Shown: positions 1 to 8,661 of the stretch, in pieces
Layout: each line of letters begins with the position of its first letter
How positions within the stretch are numbered: the first letter of the stretch is position 1
Source: Vicinamibacterales bacterium
Lineage (GTDB): Bacteria > Acidobacteriota > Vicinamibacteria > Vicinamibacterales > UBA2999
Direction of reading: 5' to 3'
DNA length: 64,000 nt
Assembly: GCA_041659285.1 (NCBI GenBank)
Contig: JBAZYO010000004.1
Span: 124,001-188,000, forward strand
Notes under the pieces: generated by a model
What the model was told of the DNA's origin: nothing
The model's database searches: none
The model's input: the letters and a program-made list of their open reading frames with translations, nothing else
Translations under genes and position numbers: made by a program

Positions 1-330
1 CATGCGATGGTTGTCGGCGCTCAGTTCCACCGCTTCCCACTGGCAATAGGCCGGGGACTCGGGGCGCAGGTCGACAATCACGTCGAGCAGGGCGCCGCGG
101 GTGCAGCGGATGATCTTGGCCTGGGCGTGCGGCGCCTTCTGGAAATGCATGCCGCGCAGCGTCCCGCGCTTGTGGTTGAAGGCGAGGTTGCACTGCGCGA
201 GCGCCGGCTCAATCCCGCGCTTGCGGAACTCGTCGGGCAGCCACGTCATCGCGAAGAACCCGCGGTCGTCGTGGATCGCCGTGATGTCGATGATCCAGGC
301 GCCGGGGACGCGTGATTCGGTGAACTTCAT
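1..330 (-). CDS. rmlC: dTDP-4-dehydrorhamnose 3,5-epimerase (RmlC-like), 3' end cut by window edge
   Basis: Opens at an ATG at 330 and stays open for 110 codons to the window edge, so only the N-terminal part is present. It is an RmlC-type cupin; the family epimerises C3 and C5 of dTDP-4-keto-6-deoxyglucose in dTDP-L-rhamnose synthesis. Visible are DDRGFF (about residues 21-26), RGMHFQ with the family catalytic-base His at residue 62, Lys72 in the KIIRCTRG segment, and the SADNHRM strand at the cut. It lies upstream-facing next to the WbpA-like gene, separated by a 20-nt palindrome. The rmlA, rmlB and rmlD genes are not in the window, so the exact substrate is inferred from the family. Confidence 0.9.
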   Translation of the reverse strand, partial: MKFTESRVPGAWIIDITAIHDDRGFFAMTWLPDEFRKRGIEPALAQCNLAFNHKRGTLRGMHFQKAPHAQAKIIRCTRGALLDVIVDLRPESPAYCQWEAVELSADNHRM

Positions 331-339
331 TCACATTCC

Positions 340-359
340 GGCGGCACTGAAGTGCCGCC
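340..359. repeat. Perfect 9-bp-stem palindrome between rmlC and the WbpA-like gene
   Basis: GGCGGCACT, a two-base GA loop, then AGTGCCGCC. It sits 9 nt after the stop of the minus-strand dehydrogenase and 9 nt before the rmlC start. There is no T-run, so it is not a classical terminator. It resembles the other short GC palindromes at 3958, 3997, 33841 and 37599 and may be a REP-like element. Confidence 0.6.
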
Positions 360-368
360 CTCCTGGCC

Positions 369-1661
369 CTACAGGCGGAAGATCTTCGGTCCAGCCACGC
401 CCTTGAGCGCGTTCCGTGTGTCCACCAGCAGTGGGAAGTTCTGGACCATCTTCGCGTAGTCGAACACCTTGTGGTCGGTGATGATCACGCCGCAGTCGAC
501 GCCGACGTGCGCGGTCGCCTCGTCCACGCTCTGGAGGTCGAGCGAGGCATGCTTGAAGGCCGGGACGTAGGGGTCGGTGTAGCTGACCGTGGCTCCCCGG
601 TGCGCCAACAGCTCGAGCACCTCGAGCGCCGGCGACTCGCGCAGGTCGTTGACGTCGCGCTTGTAGGCGACGCCGATAATGTGCACGTGCGAGCCGTTGA
701 GTGACTTCTTCGTCGAGTTCAGCGCGTCGATAATCCGTTGCACGACGAACTCGGGCATGGCGCCGTTGACGCTGCCGGCCAGCTCGATGAACCGCGCCTC
801 GAAGTTGTACTGGCGCGCCTTCCACGACAGGTAGAACGGGTCGATCGGAATGCAGTGGCCGCCCAGGCCGGGACCGGGGTAGAACGGCATGAAGCCGAAC
901 GGCTTGGTCTTGGCCGCGTCAATTACTTCCCACACGTCCAGGCCCATGCGGTGGCACATCAGCGCCAGCTCGTTGACGAGGCCGATGTTGACGGCGCGGA
1001 AGGTGTTCTCGAGCAGCTTGACCATTTCGGCCACGCTCGGCGAACTCACCGGCACCACCTTGTCCATGACCTGCTCGTAGAACGCGACCGCGGCCCTGGT
1101 GCTGTCTTCGTTGATGCCGCCGACCACCTTCGGGATGTTCTTGGTCTGGTACTGCGGATTGCCCGGGTCAACGCGCTCGGGTGAGAACGCCAGGTAGAAG
1201 TCCACGCCGGGCTTGAAGCCCTTGGCCGCCAGCGACGGCTGCACCACTTCCACGGTGGTGCCGGGATAGGTCGTGGACTCGAGGATGATGAGCTGGCCCT
1301 TCTTGAGAATGGCGGCCACCGCATCGACCGCCTGCACGACGTAGGTCATGTCGGGGTCTTTGGTCTTGCGCAGCGGCGTCGGCACGCAGATGTCGATGAT
1401 GTCGGCCGCGGCCAGGGCTTTCGAGTCGGTGGTCGCCTTGAACTTGCCGCTCTTGACCACCTCGGCGAGGTGCTCGGACGACACGTCCGGAATGTAGCTC
1501 CGGCCCGCCATCAGCTCGGCGACCTTGTGCGCATCCACGTCGTAGCCGACGACCTGGAACCCGGCGCGGGCAAACTCCACCGCGAGCGGCAGGCCGACGT
1601 AGCCCAGCCCGATCACGCCCAGCGTTGCCTGCTTCGACTCGATCTTCTTCAACAATTCCAT
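369..1661 (-). CDS. wbpA: UDP-N-acetylglucosamine 6-dehydrogenase-like nucleotide-sugar dehydrogenase (WbpA-like)
   Basis: A 430-aa member of the UDP-Glc/UDP-ManNAc dehydrogenase family, which oxidises C6 of a UDP-sugar to the uronic acid in two NAD steps. The N-terminal Rossmann motif GLGYVGLP is at residues 18-25, the ICVPTPL segment near 91, and the catalytic cysteine is Cys270 in GLGGHCIPIDP. The C-terminal GVAYKRDVNDLRESP strand is typical of the UDP-GlcNAc/UDP-ManNAc branch. The ATG at 1661 begins MELLKK; a longer open frame upstream is only antisense noise. It starts 5 nt after the stop of the aminotransferase gene at 1667, so the two are co-transcribed, as in the Pseudomonas WbpA/WbpE pathway to diacetamido-uronic acids. 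That pathway also needs a 3-dehydrogenase, which is not adjacent. Confidence 0.93.
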   Translation of the reverse strand: MELLKKIESKQATLGVIGLGYVGLPLAVEFARAGFQVVGYDVDAHKVAELMAGRSYIPDVSSEHLAEVVKSGKFKATTDSKALAAADIIDICVPTPLRKTKDPDMTYVVQAVDAVAAILKKGQLIILESTTYPGTTVEVVQPSLAAKGFKPGVDFYLAFSPERVDPGNPQYQTKNIPKVVGGINEDSTRAAVAFYEQVMDKVVPVSSPSVAEMVKLLENTFRAVNIGLVNELALMCHRMGLDVWEVIDAAKTKPFGFMPFYPGPGLGGHCIPIDPFYLSWKARQYNFEARFIELAGSVNGAMPEFVVQRIIDALNSTKKSLNGSHVHIIGVAYKRDVNDLRESPALEVLELLAHRGATVSYTDPYVPAFKHASLDLQSVDEATAHVGVDCGVIITDHKVFDYAKMVQNFPLLVDTRNALKGVAGPKIFRL

Positions 1662-1666
1662 GAAAT

Positions 1667-2785
1667 TTATCCGCGGTAAAAGGTCCGGACGGCGGTGACG
1701 ACGGCGGCCTGCTGGGCCTCGGTAAGCTCGGGATAGATCGGGAGCGCCAACGACGTGAGAGCGGCGGCCTCGGCGACCGGGAACGCGCCGGCCTGGTAGC
1801 CCAGCCCGGCAAAGCATTCCTGCAGGTGGAAGGGCACCGGGTAGTAGACCTCGTTGCCGATGCCGGCGGCGTCGAGGTGCCCGCGCAGACCATCGCGATT
1901 CGGCACGCGAATCACGAACTGGTTGTAGATGTGCGTGCGATCCGGCGCTTCCACCGGCAGCGTGACCTGCGTCAGGCCGGCCTCCGCGAACAGGGCGCGG
2001 TAACGCGCGGCGTTGGCGCGGCGCGCGGCGCTCCACCCCGCCAGGTGCGGCAGCTTCACGCGCAGCACCGCGGCCTGCAACGCATCAATGCGGAAGTTGG
2101 CGCCCACCATCTGGTGGTAATACTTCGGCTCCATGCCGTGATTGCGAATCAGCCTCAGCCGATGCGCGAGCTCGGCGCTGGTCGTCGTGGCCAGCCCGCC
2201 GTCGCCAAAGCCGCCGAGATTCTTGCTCGGGAAGAACGAGAAGCAGCCGATGTCGCCCCAGCTGCCGACGCGCTTGCCGTGATACACGCAGCCGATCGCC
2301 TGCGCCGCGTCTTCGATGACCGCAATCTTCCTCGCGGCCGCCGCCGCCAGGATGGGCTCGAGCTCGGCCGACTGGCCGAACAGGTGCACCGGGATGATGG
2401 CCCTGGTCCGCGGCGTGATGGCGGCGATGGTCGCCGCCGGGTCGAGGTTGAAGGTGTCGGCCTCGACGTCCACGAGCACGGGCGTCGCGCCCAGCCGGGC
2501 CACGGCGCCGGCGGTCGCGAAGAACGAATACGTCGGCGTGATGACCTCGTCGCCCGGGCCGATGTTGATCGCCATCAGCGCCGCGACCAGCGCGTCGGTG
2601 CCCGACGACATGCCGATGGCATGCGGCGTCTGCAGGTAGTCCGCCAGCTCGCGTTCCAGGCCCTCGACTTCGGGGCCGCCGATGAAGCGCTGGCTGTCGC
2701 AGACGCGCGTGACGGTATCGAGCAGGGCCTGCCGGAGCGGGGCGTATTGTGCGTGGAGGTCGAGGAGCGGAACAGTCACAAACAC
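1667..2785 (-). CDS. wbpE: DegT/DnrJ/EryC1/StrS-family sugar aminotransferase (WbpE-like)
   Basis: A 372-aa PLP enzyme of the sugar aminotransferase family, which transaminates a keto-sugar nucleotide using glutamate. VIEDAAQ carries the PLP-pyridine Asp159, and the Schiff-base lysine is Lys188 in FFPSKNLGG. The first residues, VPLLDLHAQY, match the usual N-terminus of the family. The frame opens with GTG at 2785. A second in-frame GTG at 2779 would give MTVPLLDL and lies 9 nt from a TAACAT -10-like hexamer, so the shorter start is possible. It is followed after 5 nt by the WbpA-like dehydrogenase, suggesting 3-amino-3-deoxy-uronic acid synthesis. The exact substrate is inferred. Confidence 0.9.
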   Translation of the reverse strand: MFVTVPLLDLHAQYAPLRQALLDTVTRVCDSQRFIGGPEVEGLERELADYLQTPHAIGMSSGTDALVAALMAINIGPGDEVITPTYSFFATAGAVARLGATPVLVDVEADTFNLDPAATIAAITPRTRAIIPVHLFGQSAELEPILAAAAARKIAVIEDAAQAIGCVYHGKRVGSWGDIGCFSFFPSKNLGGFGDGGLATTTSAELAHRLRLIRNHGMEPKYYHQMVGANFRIDALQAAVLRVKLPHLAGWSAARRANAARYRALFAEAGLTQVTLPVEAPDRTHIYNQFVIRVPNRDGLRGHLDAAGIGNEVYYPVPFHLQECFAGLGYQAGAFPVAEAAALTSLALPIYPELTEAQQAAVVTAVRTFYRG

Positions 2786-2869
2786 CTAATGTTACATGCC
2801 GATGCTGGGTCGACGCAACCAGCGGCGGCGGGAGGAAAGCGCACCCGCCGGCCATGGCAGAATGTCGCC

Positions 2870-3967
2870 ATGGTGGATGTGGATGTGGCCGTCATCGGCG
2901 GTGGCGTCACCGGACTGGCGTCGGCACTGGCGCTGGCCAGGCGGGGCGCCTCGGTGTGCCTGCTCGAACGCGAGCCGCGGCCCGGCCGCGCGACCAGCAC
3001 CCACAACAGCGGGGTGATTCATGCCGGCCTCTACTACCCGACCGGCTCCCTGAAGGCGCAGTTGTGCATCGAGGGCCGCGACCGGCTCTACGAGTTCTGC
3101 CCGGCGCACCAGGTGCCGCACGCCCGGTGCGGCAAGCTGGTGGTGGCCGCCGACGAGCACGACGTCGAGGCGCTGGCGACGCTCTTCGCGAAGGCCCGCG
3201 CCAACGGCCTCGCCTCCGTCATCGAAGTGGACCCGGCCTTTGTTCACGCCAGGGAACCCAACGTCCGCGCGGTGGCGGCGCTGTGGTCACCCGACACCGG
3301 CATTGTCGAAGCGGAAGCCCTGGTAAAGGCCCTCGAGCACCTCTGCCGGGATCACGATGTCGCCGTGGTGGTGGGCGCGCCGCTGATCGGCGCCGAGCCG
3401 CATGCCGGCGGCATCGAACTGGTCACGCCGCACGAACGCTTCGTGGCGCGCACGGTGGTCAACGCCGCCGGGCTCTATGCCGACGTGGTGTCGGCGCAGC
3501 TGGGCGCGCAGGCGTTCACCATCTACCCGTGCCGCGGTGAGTACGCCGAGCTGGCGCCGGCGCGCCGCGCCATGGTCAACGGCCTGGTCTATCCCCCGCC
3601 GCACGCCTCGGGCGCCGGCCTGGGCGTGCACCTGGCCAAGACCACCTGGGGCAGCGTGACACTCGGGCCGACGATCCACTACCAGGATTCGAAAGACGAC
3701 TACGAAGGCGGCCGCCTGGGGTTGGAGGCGTTCGTGGAGCCCGCGCAGCGGCTGCTGCCCTGGGTGACGCTGAAGGACCTGCAGCCGGGCGGCAGCGGCA
3801 TTCGCGCCAAGCTGCACGGGCCCGACAAGAAGTTCGCGGACTTCCTGATCGAGCGGGACACGGTGAACCCGCGGGTGATCCAGGCGGCGGGCATCGATTC
3901 GCCGGGGCTCACCTCGTGCCTGGCCGTAGGTGAACGCGTGGCGGAGATTTGGGGAAAGTCCGGCTAA
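2870..3967 (+). CDS. lhgO: FAD-dependent oxidoreductase, L-2-hydroxyglutarate oxidase (LhgO) family
   Basis: A 365-aa DAO-fold flavoprotein. It has the FAD-binding motif GGGVTGLA (residues 10-17), the early segment THNSGVIHAGLYY typical of LhgO/L2HGDH, and a C-terminal GIDSPGLTSC segment that contacts the flavin in the family. LhgO oxidises L-2-hydroxyglutarate to 2-oxoglutarate and feeds electrons to the membrane. The ATG at 2870 follows CAGAAT by exactly six bases, the spacing seen at other probable leaderless starts here. It is divergent from the aminotransferase gene and convergent with gmd. Its last codons and TAA stop lie inside a GTCCGGCTAAAGCCGGAC palindrome. Its link to glycan synthesis is unclear and it may be a neighbour by chance. 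Confidence 0.85.
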   Translation: MVDVDVAVIGGGVTGLASALALARRGASVCLLEREPRPGRATSTHNSGVIHAGLYYPTGSLKAQLCIEGRDRLYEFCPAHQVPHARCGKLVVAADEHDVEALATLFAKARANGLASVIEVDPAFVHAREPNVRAVAALWSPDTGIVEAEALVKALEHLCRDHDVAVVVGAPLIGAEPHAGGIELVTPHERFVARTVVNAAGLYADVVSAQLGAQAFTIYPCRGEYAELAPARRAMVNGLVYPPPHASGAGLGVHLAKTTWGSVTLGPTIHYQDSKDDYEGGRLGLEAFVEPAQRLLPWVTLKDLQPGGSGIRAKLHGPDKKFADFLIERDTVNPRVIQAAGIDSPGLTSCLAVGERVAEIWGKSG

Positions 3968-4014
3968 AGCCGGACGCCACATTGCGGGATGGTAGTGTCC
4001 GGCTTTAGCCGGAC
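3958..4014. repeat. Inverted pair of 18-bp palindromes (REP/BIME-like)
   Basis: GTCCGGCTAAAGCCGGAC at 3958-3975 and its exact reverse complement GTCCGGCTTTAGCCGGAC at 3997-4014, 21 nt apart. Each unit is an imperfect hairpin on its own and the pair can form a larger one. The element lies between two convergent genes and contains the stop codon of the upstream one. It could end transcription from both sides, but there is no U-tract. A related unit is found inside the asparagine synthase gene at 33841. Confidence 0.8.
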
Positions 4015-4032
4015 CCATCCGATCGGTCGGAC

Positions 4033-5025
4033 CTACGCGATCAGCTGGCCCGACTGGATGCGGGCGATGTCCGCATCCACCATCATCGTCACGAGCTGCT
4101 TGAAGCTCACGGTCGGTTCCCAGCCCAGTTCCCGCTTCGCCTTGCTCGGGTCGCCGATGAGGTGATCGACTTCCGCCGGCCGGAGGTAGCGCGGATCGAT
4201 GCCGACGTGCTTCTCCCAGTCGAGCCCGGCGTGCGCGAACGCCAGCTCCACGAACTCCTGCACCGAATGCGCCTCGCCCGTGGCAATGACGAAGTCGTCC
4301 GGCGTGTCCTGCTGCAGCATGAGCCACATGGCGCGGACGTAATCGCCCGAGAAGCCCCAGTCGCGGCAGGCGTCGCGGTTGCCGAGCATCAGCTTGTCGG
4401 TCAAGCCCAGCTTGATGCGCGCCACGCCGTCGGTGATCTTGCGGGTGACGAACTCGATGCCGCGCCGCGGCGACTCGTGGTTGAAGAGGATCCCCGAGCA
4501 CGCATACAGGTCGTAGCTCTCGCGGTAGTTCACGGTGATGTAGTGGCCGAACACCTTGGTCACGCCGTAGGGGCTGCGCGGGTAGAACGGCGTCATCTCG
4601 GTCTGCGGCACTTCGCGCACGCGGCCGTACATCTCGCTCGATGAGGCCTGGTAGAAGCGGATCTTGGAGTTGACGCTGCGGACCGCCTCGAGGGCACGGG
4701 TCACGCCCTGGGCGTTGTATTCGCCGGTCAGCATCGGCTGGTCCCACGACGCCGGCACGAACGACATCGCGCCCAGGTTGTAGAACTCGTCGGGCTGCGA
4801 GCGTTGCACGGCCTTGATCAGCGACAACTGATCGAGGAGGTCGCCCTGCAGCAGCGTGATGCGCTCCAGGATGTGCTGAATGCGCCACATGTTGGGCGCG
4901 CTCAGGCGGCGGACGACGCCGAAGACCTCGTAACCCTTGTCGAGCAGCAGTTCCGCCAGGTACGAACCATCCTGACCGGTGATGCCGGTGATCAGCGCAC
5001 GCTTCTTGTCAGCCACAATCACCAA
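4033..5025 (-). CDS. gmd: GDP-mannose 4,6-dehydratase
   Basis: A 330-aa extended short-chain dehydrogenase that converts GDP-D-mannose to GDP-4-keto-6-deoxymannose, the precursor of GDP-fucose, GDP-rhamnose or GDP-perosamine. TGITGQDG (residues 13-20) binds NADP. The active site shows SSSEMYG (Ser128-130, Glu131) and the YxxxK pair Tyr153/Lys157. NHESPRRG and LGNRDACRDWGFSGDYV are GMD hallmarks. Start choice is open: TTG 5025, GTG 5022 or GTG 5016 (MADKKRALITG); 5016 looks most natural. It begins directly after the symporter stop at 5026 and is the last gene of a three-gene minus-strand run. The partner 4-reductase or epimerase is not in the window. Confidence 0.96.
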   Translation of the reverse strand: MVIVADKKRALITGITGQDGSYLAELLLDKGYEVFGVVRRLSAPNMWRIQHILERITLLQGDLLDQLSLIKAVQRSQPDEFYNLGAMSFVPASWDQPMLTGEYNAQGVTRALEAVRSVNSKIRFYQASSSEMYGRVREVPQTEMTPFYPRSPYGVTKVFGHYITVNYRESYDLYACSGILFNHESPRRGIEFVTRKITDGVARIKLGLTDKLMLGNRDACRDWGFSGDYVRAMWLMLQQDTPDDFVIATGEAHSVQEFVELAFAHAGLDWEKHVGIDPRYLRPAEVDHLIGDPSKAKRELGWEPTVSFKQLVTMMVDADIARIQSGQLIA

Positions 5026-6597
5026 TTATGCCACGGAGCGGTTCATCACCGCGCGCCAGGTCAACTGCCGTCCCGGCGCGCCGGCGGCGGCCGGCCAGAC
5101 CCGGCTCATGACGGCACCGACGATCAGGGTCGCGGCCAGGCCGAACGTGGAGGGCCAGAGAAATCCGATCGGCGTGTGGTAGGCCACGTAGTACGACGCC
5201 AACGCGCCGGCCAGCCCGCCGGCCAGTACCGCCTCGCTGCTCGCGCGCGCGCTGAACATCGCCAGGATGTAGATGCCAAACAGCGGCCCGGTGAACGCGT
5301 TGATCAGCTTGTTGGCAATCTCCAGGAGCGACCCGAGCCGCGACACGTTGATCGCCATCAGCGTGCCGACCGTCCCGAAGAACACGGTGAACAGGCGCGA
5401 CACCCGCAGCTGGATGCGCTCCTCGGCCGGCGTGTGCTGTCCGCGGTGAATCTCCCGCCCCAGCCAGACGCGGTTGTACAAGTCCACGACCGCCACCGAG
5501 CTGCAGGAGTTGATCGCGGAGTTGAGGCTGGACATCGAGGCCGCCGCGATCGCGGCAATCACCAGCCCGACGGCGCCGGGAGGAAACGCCAGGGACATGA
5601 AATACGGCAGCAGCTTGTCGGTCTGGAACTCCGCCGGCAGGTCGTGGGTCTTGAAATAGGCGAACAGCGCGAGGCCGACGAACGACAGCCCAATCATCCA
5701 CAGCGCGTCGCCGGCGGCATTGACCACGAAGGCGTGGCGCGCTTCCTGGATAGTGCGGGTCGTCTGCAGGCGCTGCACCATCACCTGATCGCTCGTGTAC
5801 TGCGCCGCGCGGCCGACCACCAGCGCCACCATCAGCGCGACCAGCGTCATCGGCTGCGTGAAGAAACTGCCGATCTGATCGACCGCGGTCACCGCGGCGG
5901 GGTCGGTGAGCGGCACCCACAGCTCGAGCTTGCCGGCCGCGGCGGCGGCGTTCCAGATCGTCAGCAGGCCGCCGTCAACGCTGGTCCAGACGATGCCGAC
6001 CGTCGCGGCCAGCCCGCCGAACATCACGCAGAACTGCACCACGTCGGTCCAGATCACGCCCTGGATGCCGCCCAGCATGGTCGTGATGGTGACCACGGCG
6101 CCAATGATCACGGTCATCGTGTTCATGTTGACCTGCCCGCCGGTCACCGCGTTGATGGCCAGGCTCGGCACGTACATCGCGGTGGCCATCCAGCCGAGCC
6201 GCCAGACGATGAAGATGCTCGCCGCGAGGGTCCGCACGCGCACGTCGAAGCGCGCCTCCAGGTACTCGTAGACGGTGTAGAAGTCGAGCCGGTGGTAGAA
6301 CGGGAAGACGATCCGCGACACCCAGGGATAGAGCGCCACCCACGAGAAGATGCCGAGCACCAGCACGGCCCCGTAGCGGATCGTGGACGACGGCTGCATC
6401 AGGTAGTCCATGCCGCTGTTGAGCGCCGCCATCAGCGACAGGCCGACCGGCAGCCAGCCCATGCTGCGATCCGCGAGCAGGTAGCGGTCGAGCGTGGTCT
6501 GGCGCCGCGAGAAGTAGAAGCCCATGTACGCCATCAGCACGAGGTACAGGGCCACGACCACCCAATCCGCAAAATGAAAAGACGACTCGATGGTCAC
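5026..6597 (-). CDS. Sodium:solute symporter family (SSS) transporter
   Basis: A 523-aa inner-membrane transporter with about 13 hydrophobic segments from residue 10 onward. RYLLADRSMGWLPVGLS is the SSS-family N-terminal signature, and the later MSSLNSAINSCSSV segment corresponds to the sodium-site helix. The family moves sugars, amino acids, nucleosides or organic acids with Na+; the substrate cannot be read from the sequence, though sugar or sialate uptake would fit the surroundings. The GTG start at 6597 is preceded by GGAG at about 9 nt and lies 3 nt after the stop of the GT39-like gene. It directly abuts gmd, so all three probably share one transcript. Confidence 0.85.
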   Translation of the reverse strand: MTIESSFHFADWVVVALYLVLMAYMGFYFSRRQTTLDRYLLADRSMGWLPVGLSLMAALNSGMDYLMQPSSTIRYGAVLVLGIFSWVALYPWVSRIVFPFYHRLDFYTVYEYLEARFDVRVRTLAASIFIVWRLGWMATAMYVPSLAINAVTGGQVNMNTMTVIIGAVVTITTMLGGIQGVIWTDVVQFCVMFGGLAATVGIVWTSVDGGLLTIWNAAAAAGKLELWVPLTDPAAVTAVDQIGSFFTQPMTLVALMVALVVGRAAQYTSDQVMVQRLQTTRTIQEARHAFVVNAAGDALWMIGLSFVGLALFAYFKTHDLPAEFQTDKLLPYFMSLAFPPGAVGLVIAAIAAASMSSLNSAINSCSSVAVVDLYNRVWLGREIHRGQHTPAEERIQLRVSRLFTVFFGTVGTLMAINVSRLGSLLEIANKLINAFTGPLFGIYILAMFSARASSEAVLAGGLAGALASYYVAYHTPIGFLWPSTFGLAATLIVGAVMSRVWPAAAGAPGRQLTWRAVMNRSVA

Positions 6598-6600
6598 ATC

Positions 6601-8661
6601 TCAGCTCCAGGAGGCGAACCACGGCCTGGTGACCCGCTCGAGGGTTACGGCCGCATACGGCAACAGCATGACGTAGATTGGCAGGATTAGCCGGGCGTGC
6701 GACGGAAAGATCAGCACCACGGCAGCAAACAGGCTGGCGCTGACCGCGAGGGGCAGCAGCCGCGCGGCCCACGCCTCCGCATCGCGCAGGCCGATGATCA
6801 CGCCGGCGAGCGCCGCGATCCACGTGACCATCAGCGCCACCGAGACGCCGGCGCCCGTGACGAGCGGCTCGAAGAACCCGAGCGCGTACAACGCCTTGCG
6901 CCCGAGATTGCGGGCGAACTCGCGCGGTTCGTGGCGGGCGAACTCCACGGCGATTCGCGTACGGTCGTCGCGGGCAAACCACTCGTAAAACCGATGCTCG
7001 GTCACGGCGTGGACCGGCACGGAGCCGGGCGGCGTGTTCCCCAAGTACAGGTTGACGGCGAAACTCGTGGTCAGCGGCACGAACGTCCCCGACGCGACCC
7101 AGTTGCGGACCGTCGCCATGGAGACCACCGCACCCGCGGTCACGATCATGAGCGCCACCGGCTGCCACGGATGGCGAAGGCGCCGCCGCGCCGCTGCCAG
7201 CAACAGGGGCACGATCGCCAACGCGAGAACGACCGTTGAGCGGCTCAGTACGGCCAGGCCGCCGGCGAGGCCGGCAATCACCCCCGCCCGCAGGCCCGGT
7301 GACGCCGCGACCGCCACCACCGCGCATGTCCATGCCGCGATCAGTGGAACGAACACCGTTTCCGTCCACAACCGGCGCGCCCACGGCTCCACGCTCAGTT
7401 GATCCACGACCAGGTACAAGAACACCAGTGCCACGGCGAGGCTGCATCGCGCCGTTCGCGCGCCAAACAGCCGATCGCTCAACCACCAGACGCAGATGAG
7501 CGTCGCAAACAGCAGCAGGCGCTGCACAAACACGACGCCGAAGAGATCTTCGCCGAAGAGTCCGTGCATCAACGCCAGCACGTAGCTGTAAAGCGGCTGG
7601 TAGTAGAACGCCTCCGCGTGCCCGGCCGTCCCGCCCATCAGCATGAGGGGGCCGTTCAGGACAATGTCGCGCGCCTGCGTTTCATAGGTCAGCGGATCGT
7701 CGCCACCCAGCTGGATCACCACGCGGCCGGCGAACGGCCACGCGTACCACAGGGCTTCGCCGACCGCGGCGAACCACCCGAGCGCCAGGACGGCGTGCCG
7801 TGCCGGGATCGACACCACCAGGTGACGGGCGCGGCGCACGCACAGGCCCGTGAGCAGCAACAGCAGCGCGGCATCCCCGGTGACGCTCAGCACGCGGGCC
7901 GCTCGATCGACGCGCATCGCCAGCCGGGTGATCGGCGCGGCGAAGACCGGCACCTGCCCCAACGGCGCGTCCTGCCCGGCGGTCACCATCCCGGCTTCAA
8001 AATCGCGGGCCGCGCCTTGCTGACCGGCAACCCGAACCTCGAGCCGGCGCCACCCCTTCGGATAGAACGCCGCTGCCGACACGCTGCCGGCCCCCGGATT
8101 GAGTCTCAGCACCGAACTGCCGTCAAGCAGGAGCTCGGCCGCCACCGCCGAGCCTGTCAAATAGAAGGCCTGTTCCCGTTCACCGTCTTCGACCAGGACG
8201 AAACCCTGCCACGCCACCGAGAACGGGAGCGAGCGCCGGTCGGGGTCGCCGCGCTGGTAGAAGTTGAAGCGCGTGAAGTCGTTGAAGAAATGCAGCGGCA
8301 GGTCCGGCCGGCCAGGCCCGCCGAACGCGAGCAGGGCATCCGTGCGCGTGAGCGTGGAATTCCGGAAGTGCAGGGCGCTCTCATGCGGCGGCGCGAAGGC
8401 GGCGTTGGCGTAGTACGTGGCCGCGAACCCGTGCGGCACGATCAGGAACAGGGCCGCCAGCTTGATTGCGACTGCCACAGCTGCCACGCGCGTGCCCGGC
8501 AGCAGCTTGAACGCGCCCAGCCACCACACGCCCGCCAGGGCGGCCGCTTCGAGCGGGGCCAGGGGCAGACCGTCGCAGAATCCCCACCCCGCCACCGGCA
8601 CGACGAGATAGATCGTCCACCACAGCGCGCTCAACACCGGCGTTATGATATGCGAGCGCAC
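6601..8661 (-). CDS. GT-C type membrane glycosyltransferase (GT39/ArnT-like) with an extracytoplasmic insert
   Basis: A 686-aa polytopic protein. The C-terminal two-thirds looks like GT39/GT83 lipid-linked sugar transferases: GGDDPLTYETQARDIV gives the acidic first-loop motif, then FYYQPLYSYVLALMHGLFGED and repeated transmembrane helices. Between N-terminal helices (to about residue 75) and this core lies a beta-rich stretch of about 200 residues, probably periplasmic, unusual for simple GT39 enzymes. The frame opens with GTG at 8661, or GTG at 8637 (MLSALWW). The 8661 start overlaps by 12 nt the divergent gene that begins at 8650. Donor and acceptor are unknown. Confidence 0.72.
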   Translation of the reverse strand: MRSHIITPVLSALWWTIYLVVPVAGWGFCDGLPLAPLEAAALAGVWWLGAFKLLPGTRVAAVAVAIKLAALFLIVPHGFAATYYANAAFAPPHESALHFRNSTLTRTDALLAFGGPGRPDLPLHFFNDFTRFNFYQRGDPDRRSLPFSVAWQGFVLVEDGEREQAFYLTGSAVAAELLLDGSSVLRLNPGAGSVSAAAFYPKGWRRLEVRVAGQQGAARDFEAGMVTAGQDAPLGQVPVFAAPITRLAMRVDRAARVLSVTGDAALLLLLTGLCVRRARHLVVSIPARHAVLALGWFAAVGEALWYAWPFAGRVVIQLGGDDPLTYETQARDIVLNGPLMLMGGTAGHAEAFYYQPLYSYVLALMHGLFGEDLFGVVFVQRLLLFATLICVWWLSDRLFGARTARCSLAVALVFLYLVVDQLSVEPWARRLWTETVFVPLIAAWTCAVVAVAASPGLRAGVIAGLAGGLAVLSRSTVVLALAIVPLLLAAARRRLRHPWQPVALMIVTAGAVVSMATVRNWVASGTFVPLTTSFAVNLYLGNTPPGSVPVHAVTEHRFYEWFARDDRTRIAVEFARHEPREFARNLGRKALYALGFFEPLVTGAGVSVALMVTWIAALAGVIIGLRDAEAWAARLLPLAVSASLFAAVVLIFPSHARLILPIYVMLLPYAAVTLERVTRPWFASWS
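8632..8649 (+). promoter_or_regulatory. Promoter-like element CAACACCGGC plus TATGAT
   Basis: CAACACCGGC is followed after two bases by TATGAT (8644-8649). The first ten bases also occur just before the TATACT box upstream of the gene starting at 19393. If TATGAT is a -10 box, the message starts near 8655 and translation of the plus-strand gene would use GTG 8662, not ATG 8650. The element lies inside the first codons of the opposite gene unless that gene starts at 8637. Confidence 0.4.

Noticed and set aside
340..359. Rho-independent terminator
   Set aside because: Good stem but no T-run and only 9 nt from a start codon; listed as a repeat.
1826..2869. Long open frame upstream of the LhgO-like gene
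   Set aside because: It is antisense to the aminotransferase gene, rich in Arg/His/Gly, and the true N-terminus with the GxGxxG motif starts at 2870.
3287..4888. 533-codon minus-strand frame
   Set aside because: Antisense to the LhgO-like gene and in another frame of gmd; contains repeat-derived residues (GPAKAGHYHPAMW) and no domain.
4804..6690. 628-codon plus-strand frame opposite the symporter
   Set aside because: His/Arg/Gln-rich shadow of a GC-rich membrane protein gene.
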